Assembly (NCBI GenBank): GCA_051530055.1
Contig: CM121341.1
Span: 3,038,001-3,102,000 of the forward strand
Direction: 5' to 3'
Length of the DNA: 64,000 bases
Source of the DNA: Neoechinorhynchus agilis
Lineage: Eukaryota; Acanthocephala
The translations under genes and the position numbers were made by a program. Below the pieces are notes generated by a model that saw nothing but the letters and a program-made list of their open reading frames with translations, had not been told where the DNA came from and did no database searches. Shown one piece after another: positions 37,001 through 49,439 of this stretch; the first letter of the stretch is position 1, and every line of letters starts with the position of its first letter.

Positions 37001-38298
37001 CGAATGGACAAATTTTAGAATCTAGTTAACGTGATTATTAGTCGAGAAATTAAAGAGCGTACCTCGGTCAATGCACTGCATTTGCCTTTTAACTGGTAAA
37101 GTGGCACCATTAAATACGAATCGTCTTGTAAAAAAGCAGCCTATAGCAACTGAGGACGTTTTATAAACGTTTTTATTGGTTACTTGGACTTACGTCAAAG
37201 AAACCCGAACAAATCAATCGTGGTGGTTTAACGACTTTTGTTCGACACTTACGCTTTACTCCAATTACTTCGAACAAAACGATGACTTTGTTTGAAATTA
37301 GCCATTTCAAAGATTCGTCAATTAGGACGATTTCGTTCCATTTCGGTGGCACCGACCTACGATGAATGGGAATTATTTTGCATAAGCCGCCCACTTTGAT
37401 TTTTGAAAAAGTAAAAAGTTCATTAGCGTTAATGGTGACATGAAACGGAACGTTTTTTGGCAAAAATAATTTAATTTGTTATAATCTACCCTTCGGAAAT
37501 GTTAATCTCATGAGTGAGAGCAGGTACAACAAATTCATGTTTGGATTTTGACGATCTAAAAAAAGGAAATTCAAAATCAACCAAAACTATTGCAGACGAA
37601 CCTCGAATATTTCCCGGTCTGTCGATCGATAACACTGATCCGTACAACCAAATCAGTAGCATAATTCTGTGGTCGATATTGAGTCATCTCGTATATAGAA
37701 ATGGCAGTCCATTCAGCGGTCGAATTATCCATATTTTGTTCATCATCTGCCCGATTTATAGCTGAAATGTGATTCTCTTCTAACGTTGACGTTACGTTCT
37801 TGGATACAATTTGCTTAAGTTCTCTTCAAGTAAACGTAAAAGTTAAATTCTATCGAAAAAATCGTACCGTCCATTTTCATCGGTCAAATCAATTATTCTC
37901 TCATCACCACTAATGCCTACTATTCCATATTCATCTGGACCTTCGTCGTCGTCCACTTCAGAATCAGAGGATGCTTGTACAAGCCTCATTCGAACTCTGC
38001 TTTTAGATTGTCTAAAAATATTTTTTAATTCTTCATATCAACGTCTAACAAGTATCAAAAATGTGTTTAACGTTGACCATTAGATACTAATAATTATTTC
38101 AACTTACCTAACTTCACTACTAGATTTCGATTCTTCGTCTGATTTGAAGCAATGCATCATTCTTAGAAACAAATGAGATTTTAACGATGATGAAGATGAT
38201 CTAATTTCACGTGCTTGTCTCTTAAGCATAAAAAATAAACGTGAAAACCTTTCGTTTGAAGTTTCTACAGTGTCATTATTCGAGTACCATTTATTCAT
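34059..38298 (-). CDS. AHI1/jouberin-like WD40 protein (about nine exons)
   Basis: Jouberin acts at the ciliary transition zone and centrosome. The minus-strand exons start with MNKWYSNNDTVETSNERF (38298-38108, donor GTAAGT), then an acidic exon (38011-37868). An exon ending at 37602 reads LVVRISVIDRQTGKYSRF, like the family's IHIRVLNMDSGKYIRKS. The exon 37463-37194 has PPKWNEIVLIDE and ISNKVIVLFEVIGV, matching EWEEQIVFNE...KVILFFEILDF. The next exon ends at 37063. WD40 repeats follow: GHIDRVNDLDWSMTSEKLIS (36190-36047), HPSEILMCKLCPKNENILVT (35957-35832), and LTSFAFNYNSTILYTGNC in the last exon (34565-34059). The exon near 36.6-37.0 kb is uncertain. No SH3 domain follows the WD repeats, unlike vertebrate AHI1. 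Introns hold a LINE fragment and a fold-back element. Confidence 0.7.
34668..34803. mobile_element. Fold-back element F (AHI1-like intron)
   Basis: TTTAATTGAAATATTTC opens an inverted repeat closing at 34803, with TTGCTTGTAAGTTTTTAAAT and its complement inside. The right half reads GACTGAAGAAG, a TCCAAT/ATTGGA hairpin, then TGAAATATTTC. It has no coding capacity. Confidence 0.85.
35134..35250 (-). mobile_element. RLE-type LINE C-terminal tail fragment (AHI1-like intron)
   Basis: The minus strand reads ATGDMRSSSFLLQRISAAIQ followed by RGNAAAIKETAEQT and TAA, the most intact copy of this LINE tail in the window. The segment is strikingly GC-rich (GGCCGCGGCATTGCCGCG) in an AT-rich intron, so it is probably a young insertion. 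Confidence 0.75.
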
Positions 38299-40790
38299 CT
38301 CTATGTCAGTGGTTTACACTTTTAAAAGATTCAGATTAAGAAAATTATTTTAAGATGCTGTGTTTCCATAGAAGCGAAATGCTTTAGCTTGCTTTACAAT
38401 ATAAAAAAATAGATTTTAACCGGTTGAATTTTAAGAAGTGATTATTCTAATTGCAAACCACGGACTTGGTGAGGTTGACGGTGATTCGGTCATTTCCACC
38501 GTGTTTTTAATCGTGACTTTGCGCCTCTTCACTTTCTACTCTAGAATCCGAGCGAGATTTACATTCTTTTTTTGTGACGGCAAATGTGCACTGATTTTTC
38601 ATTTTATTGATTCATAAAGACGTAAATTTTGTAATAGCCTTAATTTTTACATTGATCTTATATTACTCAGGGTATTCCTTTAGGTAATACAAACTACTAA
38701 AAGCTCATAAACATATTTCTACTTTTATTGGTCGAGATTATCATATAACAAAAATGAGAACTGATGCCAAAAATTTAAACAAATTTAAAATTGAGGCATT
38801 TTAAAGGACGACTGCACAAAAAAAACGAGAACTCGGGCAATATTGTGAAAAGCATAAAAATTGAAAGAGAGCCTGAAATAAAAGGAAAATAGCGATAATG
38901 AAAATACAAGAGCTGTTAGCTAAACGCGAAAATGAAACGCGTTTAAGCTTATCTTAAAAAATAGTAGAATTCATTCCCGTAAATTTCAAACTTTGCAACT
39001 GATAACAGGAGCGAATACTAAAGTTTCAAAATTCGAAATTTAGACTTTCATACTGCATCAAAGATTTAAATTTCTGAGAATCGAAAATATACAATTAATA
39101 AGCATGAATTTTACGCAAAATAATGAGAATGGATGTCCGAATTGTCCACAGAAGCGCACCAACCCTCCTACGAATCTTGACGAGAACTGGACAACATGAA
39201 ATGTAGTAGACATGCCCACCATCGTCCTTGATGTGTGCATGCTCTAGGGAAGTCCATGGACAAAACAACAATATATCTTTGAACTTTTCTCTCACTTGAG
39301 AGGTCATTCTTTTCAGCATTGTTGGTTTTCGTCTTTGTTCTTCTCCTTTCCCAGCGTCTTGAGATCTCCGCTTACACTGTCTTCCCACCTCTTCTTAAGC
39401 CTCTCTCTCTTCTCCTTTTCCCCTCGAGCTCGATCGGCTCGACCGCAAACAGCTCTTGTCCATGGACACAAATGGGACTCAAAGCAACGTTCTCTACGCG
39501 ATGACCTGCGAGCAATGTTTGGCCGATGACAATCGCGAGTTAATTTATAGATAGGAAGACTGAAAGTCCTTTATTGAACATTTGACGGAACACGTTCGCC
39601 ACTCGGAGTTCAATGGCGACGTATTAACTCTCCAGGCGAGTTAAATTTGTGGCCAAGAACCAGGGAACCTACCGTTGAGGTACTGATTATATCTCGGTCG
39701 GTTGGAAGCGAATGGTGTTTCCCATGGACAATCCGATGGACAGTTCTGGATATCAGCTCGAAAAAATTGTAGAACTGCTCAAAACAAGCGGGACGAACAT
39801 CCACACTTCAATGTTGCTACTGTAACACACTACAGAACTCCATGCGCCTTTGTAGATTCTTGAAAAAGCCGTAAGACGGAGAAACCTCGAAATAAAGATC
39901 TTCTTTATCATTACAACAGCCCACCCAAGTGTCCATTTAAAAACAAAACATTATTAAAAAAAATTATGGAAAATTCTTGCATTTATTGTTCATCTATGAG
40001 CATTAAAAATTATTTAAGTGTTAATATGAAGTTCAATAATCCTTAAACAACAATTTGCACAAATGTAACATTTTTACGTAATTTATTCCGCAAAATCATG
40101 ATGAAATTCTAATGGTATTATTTTTTCGCTATCCAATTTTTTTTAACTTAAGTTCATCGCAGAACTATGCCGACAAGATGGAATTTCGCTAATACCACTC
40201 GTAAGCAAAGTTGATTTCGAATTAATGACTCAAAGTGAGCATCCTAATAACAATAATGAAAATGAATTATTTAATATCATTCCCATTTATTTTAAGCACA
40301 ATGATTGCTTAAATTTCCAGCTTAGACAAAGTAAAAGAATAAAACTTCTACTTCAAGGATTTTAATCTCTAAGAAAAGACGACATTCAAAATTCGATTCT
40401 GTATTGATTATTCGATTTTTTTCTCATAAAAAATAATGAAGATGAACAATCAATTCTTCAAGTGTTCCTCTCTGATTCGAAAAGTCAAAATCCATTAGCG
40501 TGATTTTTAAACTTTTTTAGCTCAAAACGAGTGAGTATTCAAAAATATTAAGTTAACGCCATACTTCAATTGTGCATTAAGGATTCTAGATTAAAAAAAT
40601 CATTTTGAAAACGTTCAAACGTCGTCGTTATTTCGCTTTTAGGCGATAAGCCGAAAAAATCAGCGTGAAATTCTCGGACTCTCGTATCCCTTCAGCAGAC
40701 CATAATACTAAATGCGCAGCAGTCATAATGGATGCTAAGACACAGACACTTTACGCAAGTATAATAATATCATTGCTTGCTTTCGTACAC
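38299..40790. other. Intergenic region with a GC-richer patch of unknown origin
   Basis: 38.3-39.1 kb and 39.9-40.7 kb are plain AT-rich DNA. Between about 39,095 and 39,850 the composition changes and open frames appear on both strands (minus: FEQFYNFFELISRTVHRIVH; GRQCKRRSQDAGKGEEQRRK). None is recognisable. I suspect a decayed mobile element. Confidence 0.35.
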
Positions 40791-40791
40791 T

Positions 40792-42469
40792 TCACTTTCT
40801 CTTCTTCTTTTCACCTTCGCCGTCTTTGCCGGAAGCCGCGGCAAGGCGGGCACTCTTCCTTTTGGGGGTTGTATCTCTCTTTTCAGTTTTTCGTTTTTGA
40901 CCACCTTTTTTGGCAGTGCTCGGTACACCCAAAGATCCATTACTGCTCCGACCTGCACCAGGTGATTTTGAAGTTAAAGATCGGCCTTTTAGCCTAGAAG
41001 ACCTGCGCAGATTGGAACTCTCAGATGATTCAGTCTGACGAGTTTGTCGTTGTTTGCGTGATTCCGTCTTTTCCTCGTCTCCTTCGTCCGTAGGTGCCCG
41101 CTCGTCATGTTGAGAAGAAACCGTTGAAGTATCGCGCGCAACGTCGTCGAACTTTAATGATCCGGCGGCAATCGGGGAATGGTCATCCGCCTCTTTCTCA
41201 GAAACAATATCCTTCTCAGCATTAACCAAAACCTTCTCCGATTCTTCGTCCTCGTTATGTTCCTCCGCCGCATCTTCCACTTGCTCTTCGTCCTTTTCTA
41301 ATTCATCCGGTTTTTCCTTTTCCTCCGATAGAACTTCTTCGCTGTCCTTGATTTCATCTTTTTCTTCGTCTTTTTCAACCTTTGCGTCAACTTCGTCGAT
41401 TTCGTTCGGGGCCTCTGCAGAATAAGCTCAAAAGTAGTGAGATTTCAAATTTGGAACGGTGTATTTTTTTCAATAATTAAAAATAGAATATTTTCTCCTA
41501 ACGTAGGGGAAAAATAAAAACACGTCAGTATGCCCCGAATCAAAACTTGAGAACTCATTCCTTAAATCATCCTTTTCAATTTTCTCACTTTCTCCGTCCG
41601 TTGGTGCATCAACACCATCCGACGCGTCCTTTTCAGAAATATCTTCTTCGCTTTTCTCATCTTCTTTTTCCGACTCTTCGGTTTCATCCTTTTTCACATC
41701 GACAACTTTCTCGTCCCCACCGCCGCCACCGCCGCCAACAACAACAACATTACCGCCACTTTCAAACAAAATAAAATCCAAACGTTCATCGACTGAGCAT
41801 TCCATTAATCTATCAGCCTCCTTTATGGCATCATGCCATTGTTTCTCAGTTCTGGGCGTCACTACAACCTCGAAATACTTCGCTAATCTTGCCGACTCTT
41901 CTTTATCCCCAGCAGATCCCGTAACAAACTGTGCGTATTTTCGATAATTTTCAAATCCATTATAAGGAAGGGCCCTTGTAATCGACACCCATTGCTCATC
42001 ACCGTTTAAATAGTTAACATGGAGTTGAATGGGTCCTTCATCGCTCGAACTACGTCGGAACTCACCACTTGGAGCGTCCTTTGTTACAATACAAGGAAAC
42101 CATTGCGATTCCGGGTTTTTGGCCCATAAAATGCTCCCAGGGTTCACCGTGTAAGCCAAATTGTCCACCTCTGACATCATATCACTAACGGTGACTTCTT
42201 TAGTGACCGCCGGAGGCGATTTAAGATCTGGTGCAACCACCACTTCTGTTTGTTCCTTATTCGTCTCTAAACCACCAGTTTCAATTTCGTCCGTCATCTG
42301 AAGCATGCAAAAAAAAGAGAAAAACGGTTAAACGTGACGTAAACTCTAACGAACAAATACGAACAACCTTACACACCGTCTGAACAAATGAAACAATTTC
42401 ATAAAAAACGAGCAATTCAAAAGGCGGCGGAACCGACGGCACATACACATTTGTATTCGGGGGAGGCAT
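40792..42469 (-). CDS. PWWP-domain nuclear protein, acidic with basic C-terminus
   Basis: PWWP domains bind methylated histone tails and DNA. The first exon may start at 42469 (MPPPNTNVYVPSVPPPFELL) with a GTGTGT or GTAAGG donor near 42,370. Alternatively translation starts at MTDEIETGGLE just after a TTCAG acceptor (about 42,297). The PWWP region is GSILWAKNPESQWFPCIV, then VNYLNGDEQWVSITRALPYN and FENYRKYAQFV. It is followed by an alpha-helical stretch (EKQWHDAIKEADRLM). A poly-Gly run and a long E/K/D-rich tract continue into the last exon (from about 41,412 after CTGCAGAG). That exon ends with RRSSRLKGRS and KKGGQKRKTEKRD-type nuclear-localisation text, stopping at 40792. The specific family was not identified. 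The CRE-rich satellite begins within about 20 bp upstream of the 42469 ATG. Confidence 0.7.
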
Positions 42470-42479
42470 ACGGAAGAAT

Positions 42480-45460
42480 ATTAATGTGAGCTACAAAATC
42501 GATTATGACGTCATAGAAAAATTTCAATGTGCGCTTCAAGGTTTATGAGAAAAAAAAGAGAAATAGGATTTAAAAACCGAATTCTGACCTCAACGAAAAA
42601 TGTTAGATATTGTTCTCTGTAAAATTATAAACCCATGGAAAGTTTATATTAAAAAAGAGCTACAAATTTAATTATGACGTCATCGGGTTTTTAATGTGCG
42701 CTTTAAAAGGACAAAAAAGCGTCAAAAGATTTAAATAAGCCGAATTCTGACGTCAACAAAAAGGGTTAAATATTGTTTTCTGTAAAATTATAAACGCACG
42801 AAAGTTTATATTAAAAAAGAGCTACAAATTTAATTATGACGTCATCGGGTTTTTAATGTGCGCTTTAAAAGGACAAAAAAGCGTCAAAAGATTTAAAAAA
42901 CCCGGATTCTGACGTCAACAAAAAGGGTTAAATATTGTTTTCTGTAAAATTATAAACGCACGAAAGTTTATATTAAAAAAGAGCTACAAATTTAATTATG
43001 ACGTCATCGGGTTTTAATGTGCGCTTTAAAAGGACAAAAAAGCGTAATAACATTTAGAAAACCCGGATTCTGACGTCAACAAAAAGGGTTAAATATTGTT
43101 TTCTGTAAAATTATAAACGCACGAAAGTTTATATTAAAAAAGAGCTACAAATTTAATTATGACGTCATCGGGTTTTTAATGTGCGCTTTAAAAGGACAAA
43201 AAAGCGTCAAAAGATTTAGAAAACCCGGATTCTGACGTCAACAAAAAGGGTTAAATATTGTTTTCTGTAAAATTATAAACGCACGAAAGTTTATATTAAA
43301 AAAGAGCTACAAATTTAATTATGACGTCATCGGTTTTTAATGTGCGCTTTAAAAGGACAAAAAAGCGTCAAAAGATTTAGAAAACCCGGATTCTGACGTC
43401 AACAAAAAGGGTTAAATATTGTTTTCTGTAAAATTATAAACGCACGAAAGTTTATATTAAAAAAGAGCTACAAATTTAATTATGACGTCATCGGGTTTTT
43501 AATGTGCGCTTTAAAAGGACAAAAAAGCGTCAAAAGATTTAAAAAACCCGGATTCTGACGTCAACAAAAAGGGTTAAATATTGTTTTCTGTAAAATTATA
43601 AACGCACGAAAGTTCATATTAAAAAAGAGCTACAAATTTAATTATGACGTCATCGGGTTTTTAATGTGCGCTTTAAAAGGACAAAAAAGCGTCAAAAGAT
43701 TAGAAAACCCGGATTCTGACGTCAACAAAAAGGGTTAAATATTGTTTTCTGTAAAATTATAAACGCACGAAAGTTTATATTAAAAAAGAGCTACAAATTT
43801 AATTATGACGTCATCGGGTTTTAATGTGCGCTTTAAAAGGACAAAAAAGCGTCAAAAGATTTAGAAAACCCGGATTCTGACGTCAACAAAAAGGGTTAAA
43901 TATTGTTTTCTGTAAAATTATAAACGCACGAAAGTTTATATTAAAAAAGAGCTACAAATTTAATTATGACGTCATCGGGTTTTTAATGTGCGCTTTAAAA
44001 GGACAAAAAAGCGTCAAAAGATTTAGAAAACCCGGATTCTGACGTCAACAAAAAGGGTTAAATATTGTTTTCTGTAAAATTATAAACGCACGAAAGTTTA
44101 TATTAAAAAAGAGCTACAAATTTAATTATGACGTCATCGGGTTTTTAATGTGCGCTTTAAAAGGACAAAAAAGCGTCAAAAGATTTAGAAAACCCGGATT
44201 CTGACGTCAACAAAAAGGGTTAAATATTGTTTTCTGTAAAATTATAAACGCAGGAAAGTTTATATTAAAAAAGAGCTACAAATTTAATTATGACGTCATC
44301 GGGTTTTAATGTGCGCTTTAAAAGGACAAAAAAGCGTCAAAAGATTTAAAAAAACCGAATTCTGACGTCAACAAAAAGGGTTAAATATTGTTTTCTGTAA
44401 AATTATAAACGCACGAAAGTTTATATTAAAAAAGAGCTACAAATTTAATTATGACGTCATCGGGTTTTTAATGTGCGCTTTAAAAGGACAAAAAAGCGTC
44501 AAAAGATTTAGAAAACCCGGATTCTGACGTCAACAAAAAGGGTTAAATATTGTTTTCTGTAAAATTATAAACGCACGAAAGTTTATATTAAAAAAGAGCT
44601 ACAAATTTAATTATGACGTCATCGGGTTTTAATGTGCGCTTTAAAAGGACAAAAAAGCGTCAAAAGATTTAAAAAAAGCCGAATTCTGACGTCAACAAAA
44701 AGGGTTAAATATTGTTTTCTGTAAAATTATAAACGCACGAAAGTTTATATTAAAAAAGAGCTACAAATTTAATTATGACGTCATCGGGTTTTTAATGTGC
44801 GCTTTAAAAGGACAAAAAAGCGTAAAAACATTTAGAAAACCCGGATTCTGACGTCAACAAAAAGGGTTAAATATTGTTTTCTGTAAAATTATAAACGCAC
44901 GAAAGTTTATATTAAAAAAGAGCTACAAATTTAATTATGACGTCATCGGGTTTTAATGTGCGCTTTAAAAGGACAAAAAAGCGTCAAAAGATTTAAAAAA
45001 AGCCGAATTCTGACGTCAACAAAAAGGGTTAAATATTGTTTTCTGTAAAATTATAAACGCATGGAAAGTTCATATTAAAAAAGAGCTACAAATTTAATTA
45101 TGACGTCATCGGGTTTTTAATGTGCGCTTTGAAAGGACAAAAAAGCGTCAAAAGATTTAAAAAAGCCGAATTCTGACGTCAACAAAAAGGGTTAAATATT
45201 GTTTTCTGTAAAATTATAAACGCACGAAAGTTCATATTAAAAAAGAGCTACAAATTTAATTATGACGTCATCGGGTTTTTAATGTGCGCTTTGAAAAAAC
45301 AAAAAAGCGTAATAACATTTAGAAAACCCGGATTCTGACGTCAACAAAAAGGGTTAAATATTGTTTTCTGTAAAATTATAAACGCACGAAAGTTTATATT
45401 AAAAAAGAATTACAAATTTAATTATGACGTCATCGGGTTTTTAATGTGCGCTTTAAAAAA
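42480..45460. repeat. ~162-bp satellite with two TGACGTCA palindromes per unit
   Basis: About 18 head-to-tail units with spacing 161-164 bp. The GAGCTACAAATTTAATTATG box recurs throughout (for example at about 42656, 42819, 42981 and 43142). Each unit has ATTATGACGTCATCGGG and ATTCTGACGTCAACAAAAAG. I counted 19 of the first and 17 of the second, so about 36 perfect TGACGTCA octamers. The unit nearest the PWWP gene is the most diverged, with one site mutated to TGACCTCA. No conserved open frame is present. Confidence 0.95.
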
Positions 45461-45639
45461 AAGACTCATGGAAAGAAGCATCATAAGTCAAGCGACAGCA
45501 AAATAGTGAAAGCTTTGAGACTACGACTTAACACTGAAAGTCTCACTTTTTACGCAATAGGAACGCTGAACATTTTACTATCTAAGTTGATCTTTTTTAG
45601 CGTTTAAAAGGGTTTCCGATCTAAATCATGGAATAACTT

Positions 45640-48085
45640 TTTGAAATATTCCTTGCGGTATTTCGCCGCCTTTTGTTTTACGTCAAGTGGACTTGAGTTC
45701 CGAATCTCTGTCTCAGAATCAAAGGGTTCAAAATCCACGATTTTTAGTGACTATTAACGAAAGGTGACGAAGTACCTCGATGAAGGGTATAAACTCACTG
45801 ATGAGTCCCTCATCCTTAGGAGGTATCTGAGAATCCGGAGGGATTCGTACAAACTCTTTACCGTACAGTTCAGGGGAATTTGAGTGATTTTAAGTCGCTT
45901 CCGTGACTTATTTCAATGAGTTGTGTGTCCAAGGAAAATAATCAGCCGTTCAAAGGATGTCCACTTCAACACCTAGAGAATAAATGTTACCGATGAGCCA
46001 GAATTATGGATAAAAATAATTAAATAATTGGCCAATACAACTGACCGAGTTTGTTCATTCCGTAGTTGTTCTGAGATGGTCTTGTGGACTTGAGCTTCGA
46101 ATCCCTATTTTAGGGTCAAAAGGGTTCAAAATCCACGATTTTTTAATGACTATTAACGAAAGGTGACGAAGTACCTCGATGAAGGGTATAAACTCACTGA
46201 TGAGTCCCTCATCCTTAGGAGGTATCTGAGGATCCGGAGTGATTCGTACAAACTCTTTACCGTACAGTTCAGGGGAATTTGAGTGATTTTAAGTCGCTTC
46301 CGTGACTTATTTCAATGAGTTGTGTGTCCAAGGAAAATAATCAGCCGTTCAAAGGATGTCCACTTCAACACCTAGAGAATAAATGTTACCGATGAGCCAG
46401 AATTATGGATAAAAATAATTAAATAATTGGCCAATACAACTGACCGAGTTTGTTCATTCCGTAGTTGTTCTGAGATGGTCTTGTGGACTTGAGCTTCGAA
46501 TCCCTATTTTAGGGTCAAAAGGGTTCAAAATCCACGATTTTTTAATGACTATTAACGAAAGGTGACGAAGTACCTCGATGAAGGGTATAAACTCACTGAT
46601 GAGTCCCTCATCCTTAGGAGGTATCTGAGAATCCGGAGGGATTCGTACAAACTCTTTACCGTACAGTTCAGGGGAATTTGAGTGATTTTAAGTCGCTTCC
46701 GTGACTTATTTCAATGAGTTGTGTGTCCAAGGAAAATAATCAGCCGTTCAAAGGATGTCCACTTCAACACCTAGAGAATAAATGTTACCGATGAGCCAGA
46801 ATTATGGATAAAAATAATTAAATAATTGGCCAATACAACTGACCGAGTTTGTTCATTCCGTAGTTGTTCTGAGATGGTCTTGTGGACTTGAGCTTCGAAT
46901 CCCTATTTTAGGGTCAAAAGGGTTCAAAATCCACGATTTTTTAATGACTATTAACGAAAGGTGACGAAGTACCTCGATGAAGGGTATAAACTCACTGATG
47001 AGTCCCTCATCCTTAGGAGGTATCTGAGGATCCGGAGTGATTCGTACAAACTCTTTACCGTACAGTTCAGGGTTTGAGTGATTTTAAGTCGCTTCCGTGA
47101 CTTATTTCAATGAGTTGTGTGCCCAAGGAAAATAATCAGCCGTTCAAAGGATGTCCACTTCAACACCTAGAGAATAAATGTTACCGATGAGCCAGAATTA
47201 TGGATAAAATAATTAAATAATTGGCCAATACAACTGACCGAGTTTGTTCATTCCGTAGTTGTTCTGAGCTTGAGCTTCGAATCCCTATTTTAGGGTCAAA
47301 AGGGTTCAAAATCCACGATTTTTTAATGACTATTAACGAAAGGTGACGAAGTACCTCGATGAAGGGTATAAACTCACTGATGAGTCCCTCATCCTTAGGA
47401 GGTATCTGAGAATCCGGAGGGATTCGTACAAACTCTTTACCGTACAGTTCAGGGAATTTGAGTGATTTTAAGTCGCTTCCGTGACTTATTTCAATGAGTT
47501 GTGTGTCCAAGGAAAATAATCAGCCGTTCAAAGGATGTTCACTTCAACACCTAGAGAATAAATGTTACCGATGAGCCAGAATTATGGATAAAAATAATTA
47601 AATAATTGGCCAATACAACTGACCGAGTTTGTTCATTCCGTAGTTGTTCTGAGATGGTCTTGTGGACTTGAGCTTCGAATCCCTATTTTAGGGTCAAAAG
47701 GGTTCAAAATCCACGATTTTTTAATGACTATTAACGAAAGGAGACGAAATATCGCTGAAGGGAATAAACTCACTGATGAGTCCTTAATCCTTAGGAGGTA
47801 TCTGAGGATCCGGAGTGATTCGTACAAACTCTTTACCGTACAGTTCAGGGGAATTTGAGTGATTTTAAGTCGCTTCCGTGACTTATTTCAATGAGTTGTG
47901 TGCCCAAGGAAAATAATCAGCCGTTAAAAGGATATCCACTTCAACACTTAGAGAATAAATGTTACCGGGACTGAATTTGTTCATTCCGTAGTTGTTCTGA
48001 GATGGTCTTGTAGACTTGAGCTTCGAATCCCTATTTTAGGGTCAAAAGGGTTCAAAATCCGCCAGGGGGCTCTCTAGATGATTAA
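45640..48085. repeat. 399-bp satellite, about six units
   Basis: The ATCCCTATTTTAGGGTC box recurs at 46101, 46500, 46899, 47281, 47679 and 48027, with a diverged first unit near 45,700. Spacing is 399 bp, or less in units with deletions. Every full unit has ACTCACTGATGAGTCC and, about 40 nt upstream, GTGACGAAGTACC. Central units are almost identical and the outer ones degraded. Minus-strand frames of 109 codons or less cross unit boundaries and are not genes. Confidence 0.94.
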
Positions 48086-49430
48086 TCCCTGACCCATTTT
48101 GACGGGCTGTGTGCCCATAGACCCATAATCTAATCGGCTTGTTTTATATGGGAATTATAAGCACTTCAACTCCAACTGTATCGCCCACAAGTATTTTCTC
48201 TCTTGATGATTAATTTTTGATTTATGATCCAGAATTAAAATTGAGTTTCGCCGGTTATCGTTGCTAATAAGTTTTAGAAAATAATTATTTTATGTTACGC
48301 AGTGTCCGAAACTTTGGATTTGTATTTAAAAGGTTTTTTGTTTCTTTTAAATTAAAGTTGGTTGGAGAAAATTCACAATGGTCGAAAAACTTTTAAACTT
48401 TTCAAATTACATTAGGCTAATTTTGCATCAATTATTTTTTATTATTTTATCATAAGTAATAGACATCTCCCCATTAGAAGCTGATATTATGCAGTATTCT
48501 TGCAATTTTTTAAACTTAAAGTATTCAAAGAGAATTATAAATCTAAATACAAACAACGCAAGAAATTCTACATAGGTAAAAATTTTAATTTTTTAGGGTT
48601 TTTTTAACTTTTTTCTGTTTATAGTGTCCGAAAACGAAATTATCTTGTCAACAGTTTCGGCCGGATTCGATTTAAGTGGAAGACTTTCAAGTGCGAGTAT
48701 TCCACGTTTTTAAACAATATAACAGTTTCGAGCTATTAAAGTCGTTAAACCTAAATTTTCTTTGAATGATGCATTTTAAATAACAGGCAATGTTGGTAAG
48801 ATTCTATGTAGTTTTAAGTAGACCAGAGGAGATATTAATAGCACTATTTTTTTAATATCCAATTTAAAAACTCCTTTACGTTATATTCTTCTAGGAAACC
48901 ACTTTTACAGTTCAAAAGTTTTTCTTTGGCGTCACTTGTGCGTCCTCAGTTAAAAACGGGACGTATGCTAATTCTTACCTTTGAAAAAGGTTAAAATTAT
49001 TCATAAAAATTACCGCAAAGGAGATAGTCCGAGGATTATTTGCTGAAAAATTCGTTCGAGGCGATTCTGCTTCATAGACATTTTTTCATAATGAACGTTG
49101 TTGAAATACTCGAAAGTTTTTTTCTTACGCCAGCGTAGCAAAGATTTTTGAAGTGAACCAAATTAAAAACAATCGGACATCTTATTTTCAAAGCTGGCAA
49201 AGTACAAACAAAGTCAAACGAGCAAAAATATAGAACTCTTTTTATAGTGTATTTTAAAGGTAGCTTTCATATAAAATTTTAAAGATGACCGGGGAACTCC
49301 GCTAGAAAATATTTAAATAATTTTTGCTTCCATTTTGGCTGCCGTTCATTTTGCAACTTAAAATCTTTTTGTGACAAAGCATGAAATCTTCAAAAATTGG
49401 TTTCATTTGCATCTGTTCAGTTTTCGTTCG
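48086..49430. other. Gene-poor AT-rich DNA
   Basis: No open frame, RNA gene or repeat could be supported. Confidence 0.4.
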
Positions 49431-49439
49431 ATTCCAAAA

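Noticed and set aside
39095..39804. Open frames in the GC-richer patch as a host gene
   Set aside because: No recognisable domain, start or splice structure; a decayed mobile element is more likely.
46070..46120. tRNA-like A and B boxes (TGGTCTTGTGG, GCTTCGAATCC) in the 399-bp satellite
   Set aside because: The boxes are only six bases apart, with no anticodon arm or acceptor stem, so this is not a tRNA gene. At most it is a tRNA-derived remnant.
45640..48085. Minus-strand proteins of 64-109 residues in the 399-bp satellite
   Set aside because: The frames differ between units and cross repeat boundaries. They are chance openings in a satellite.
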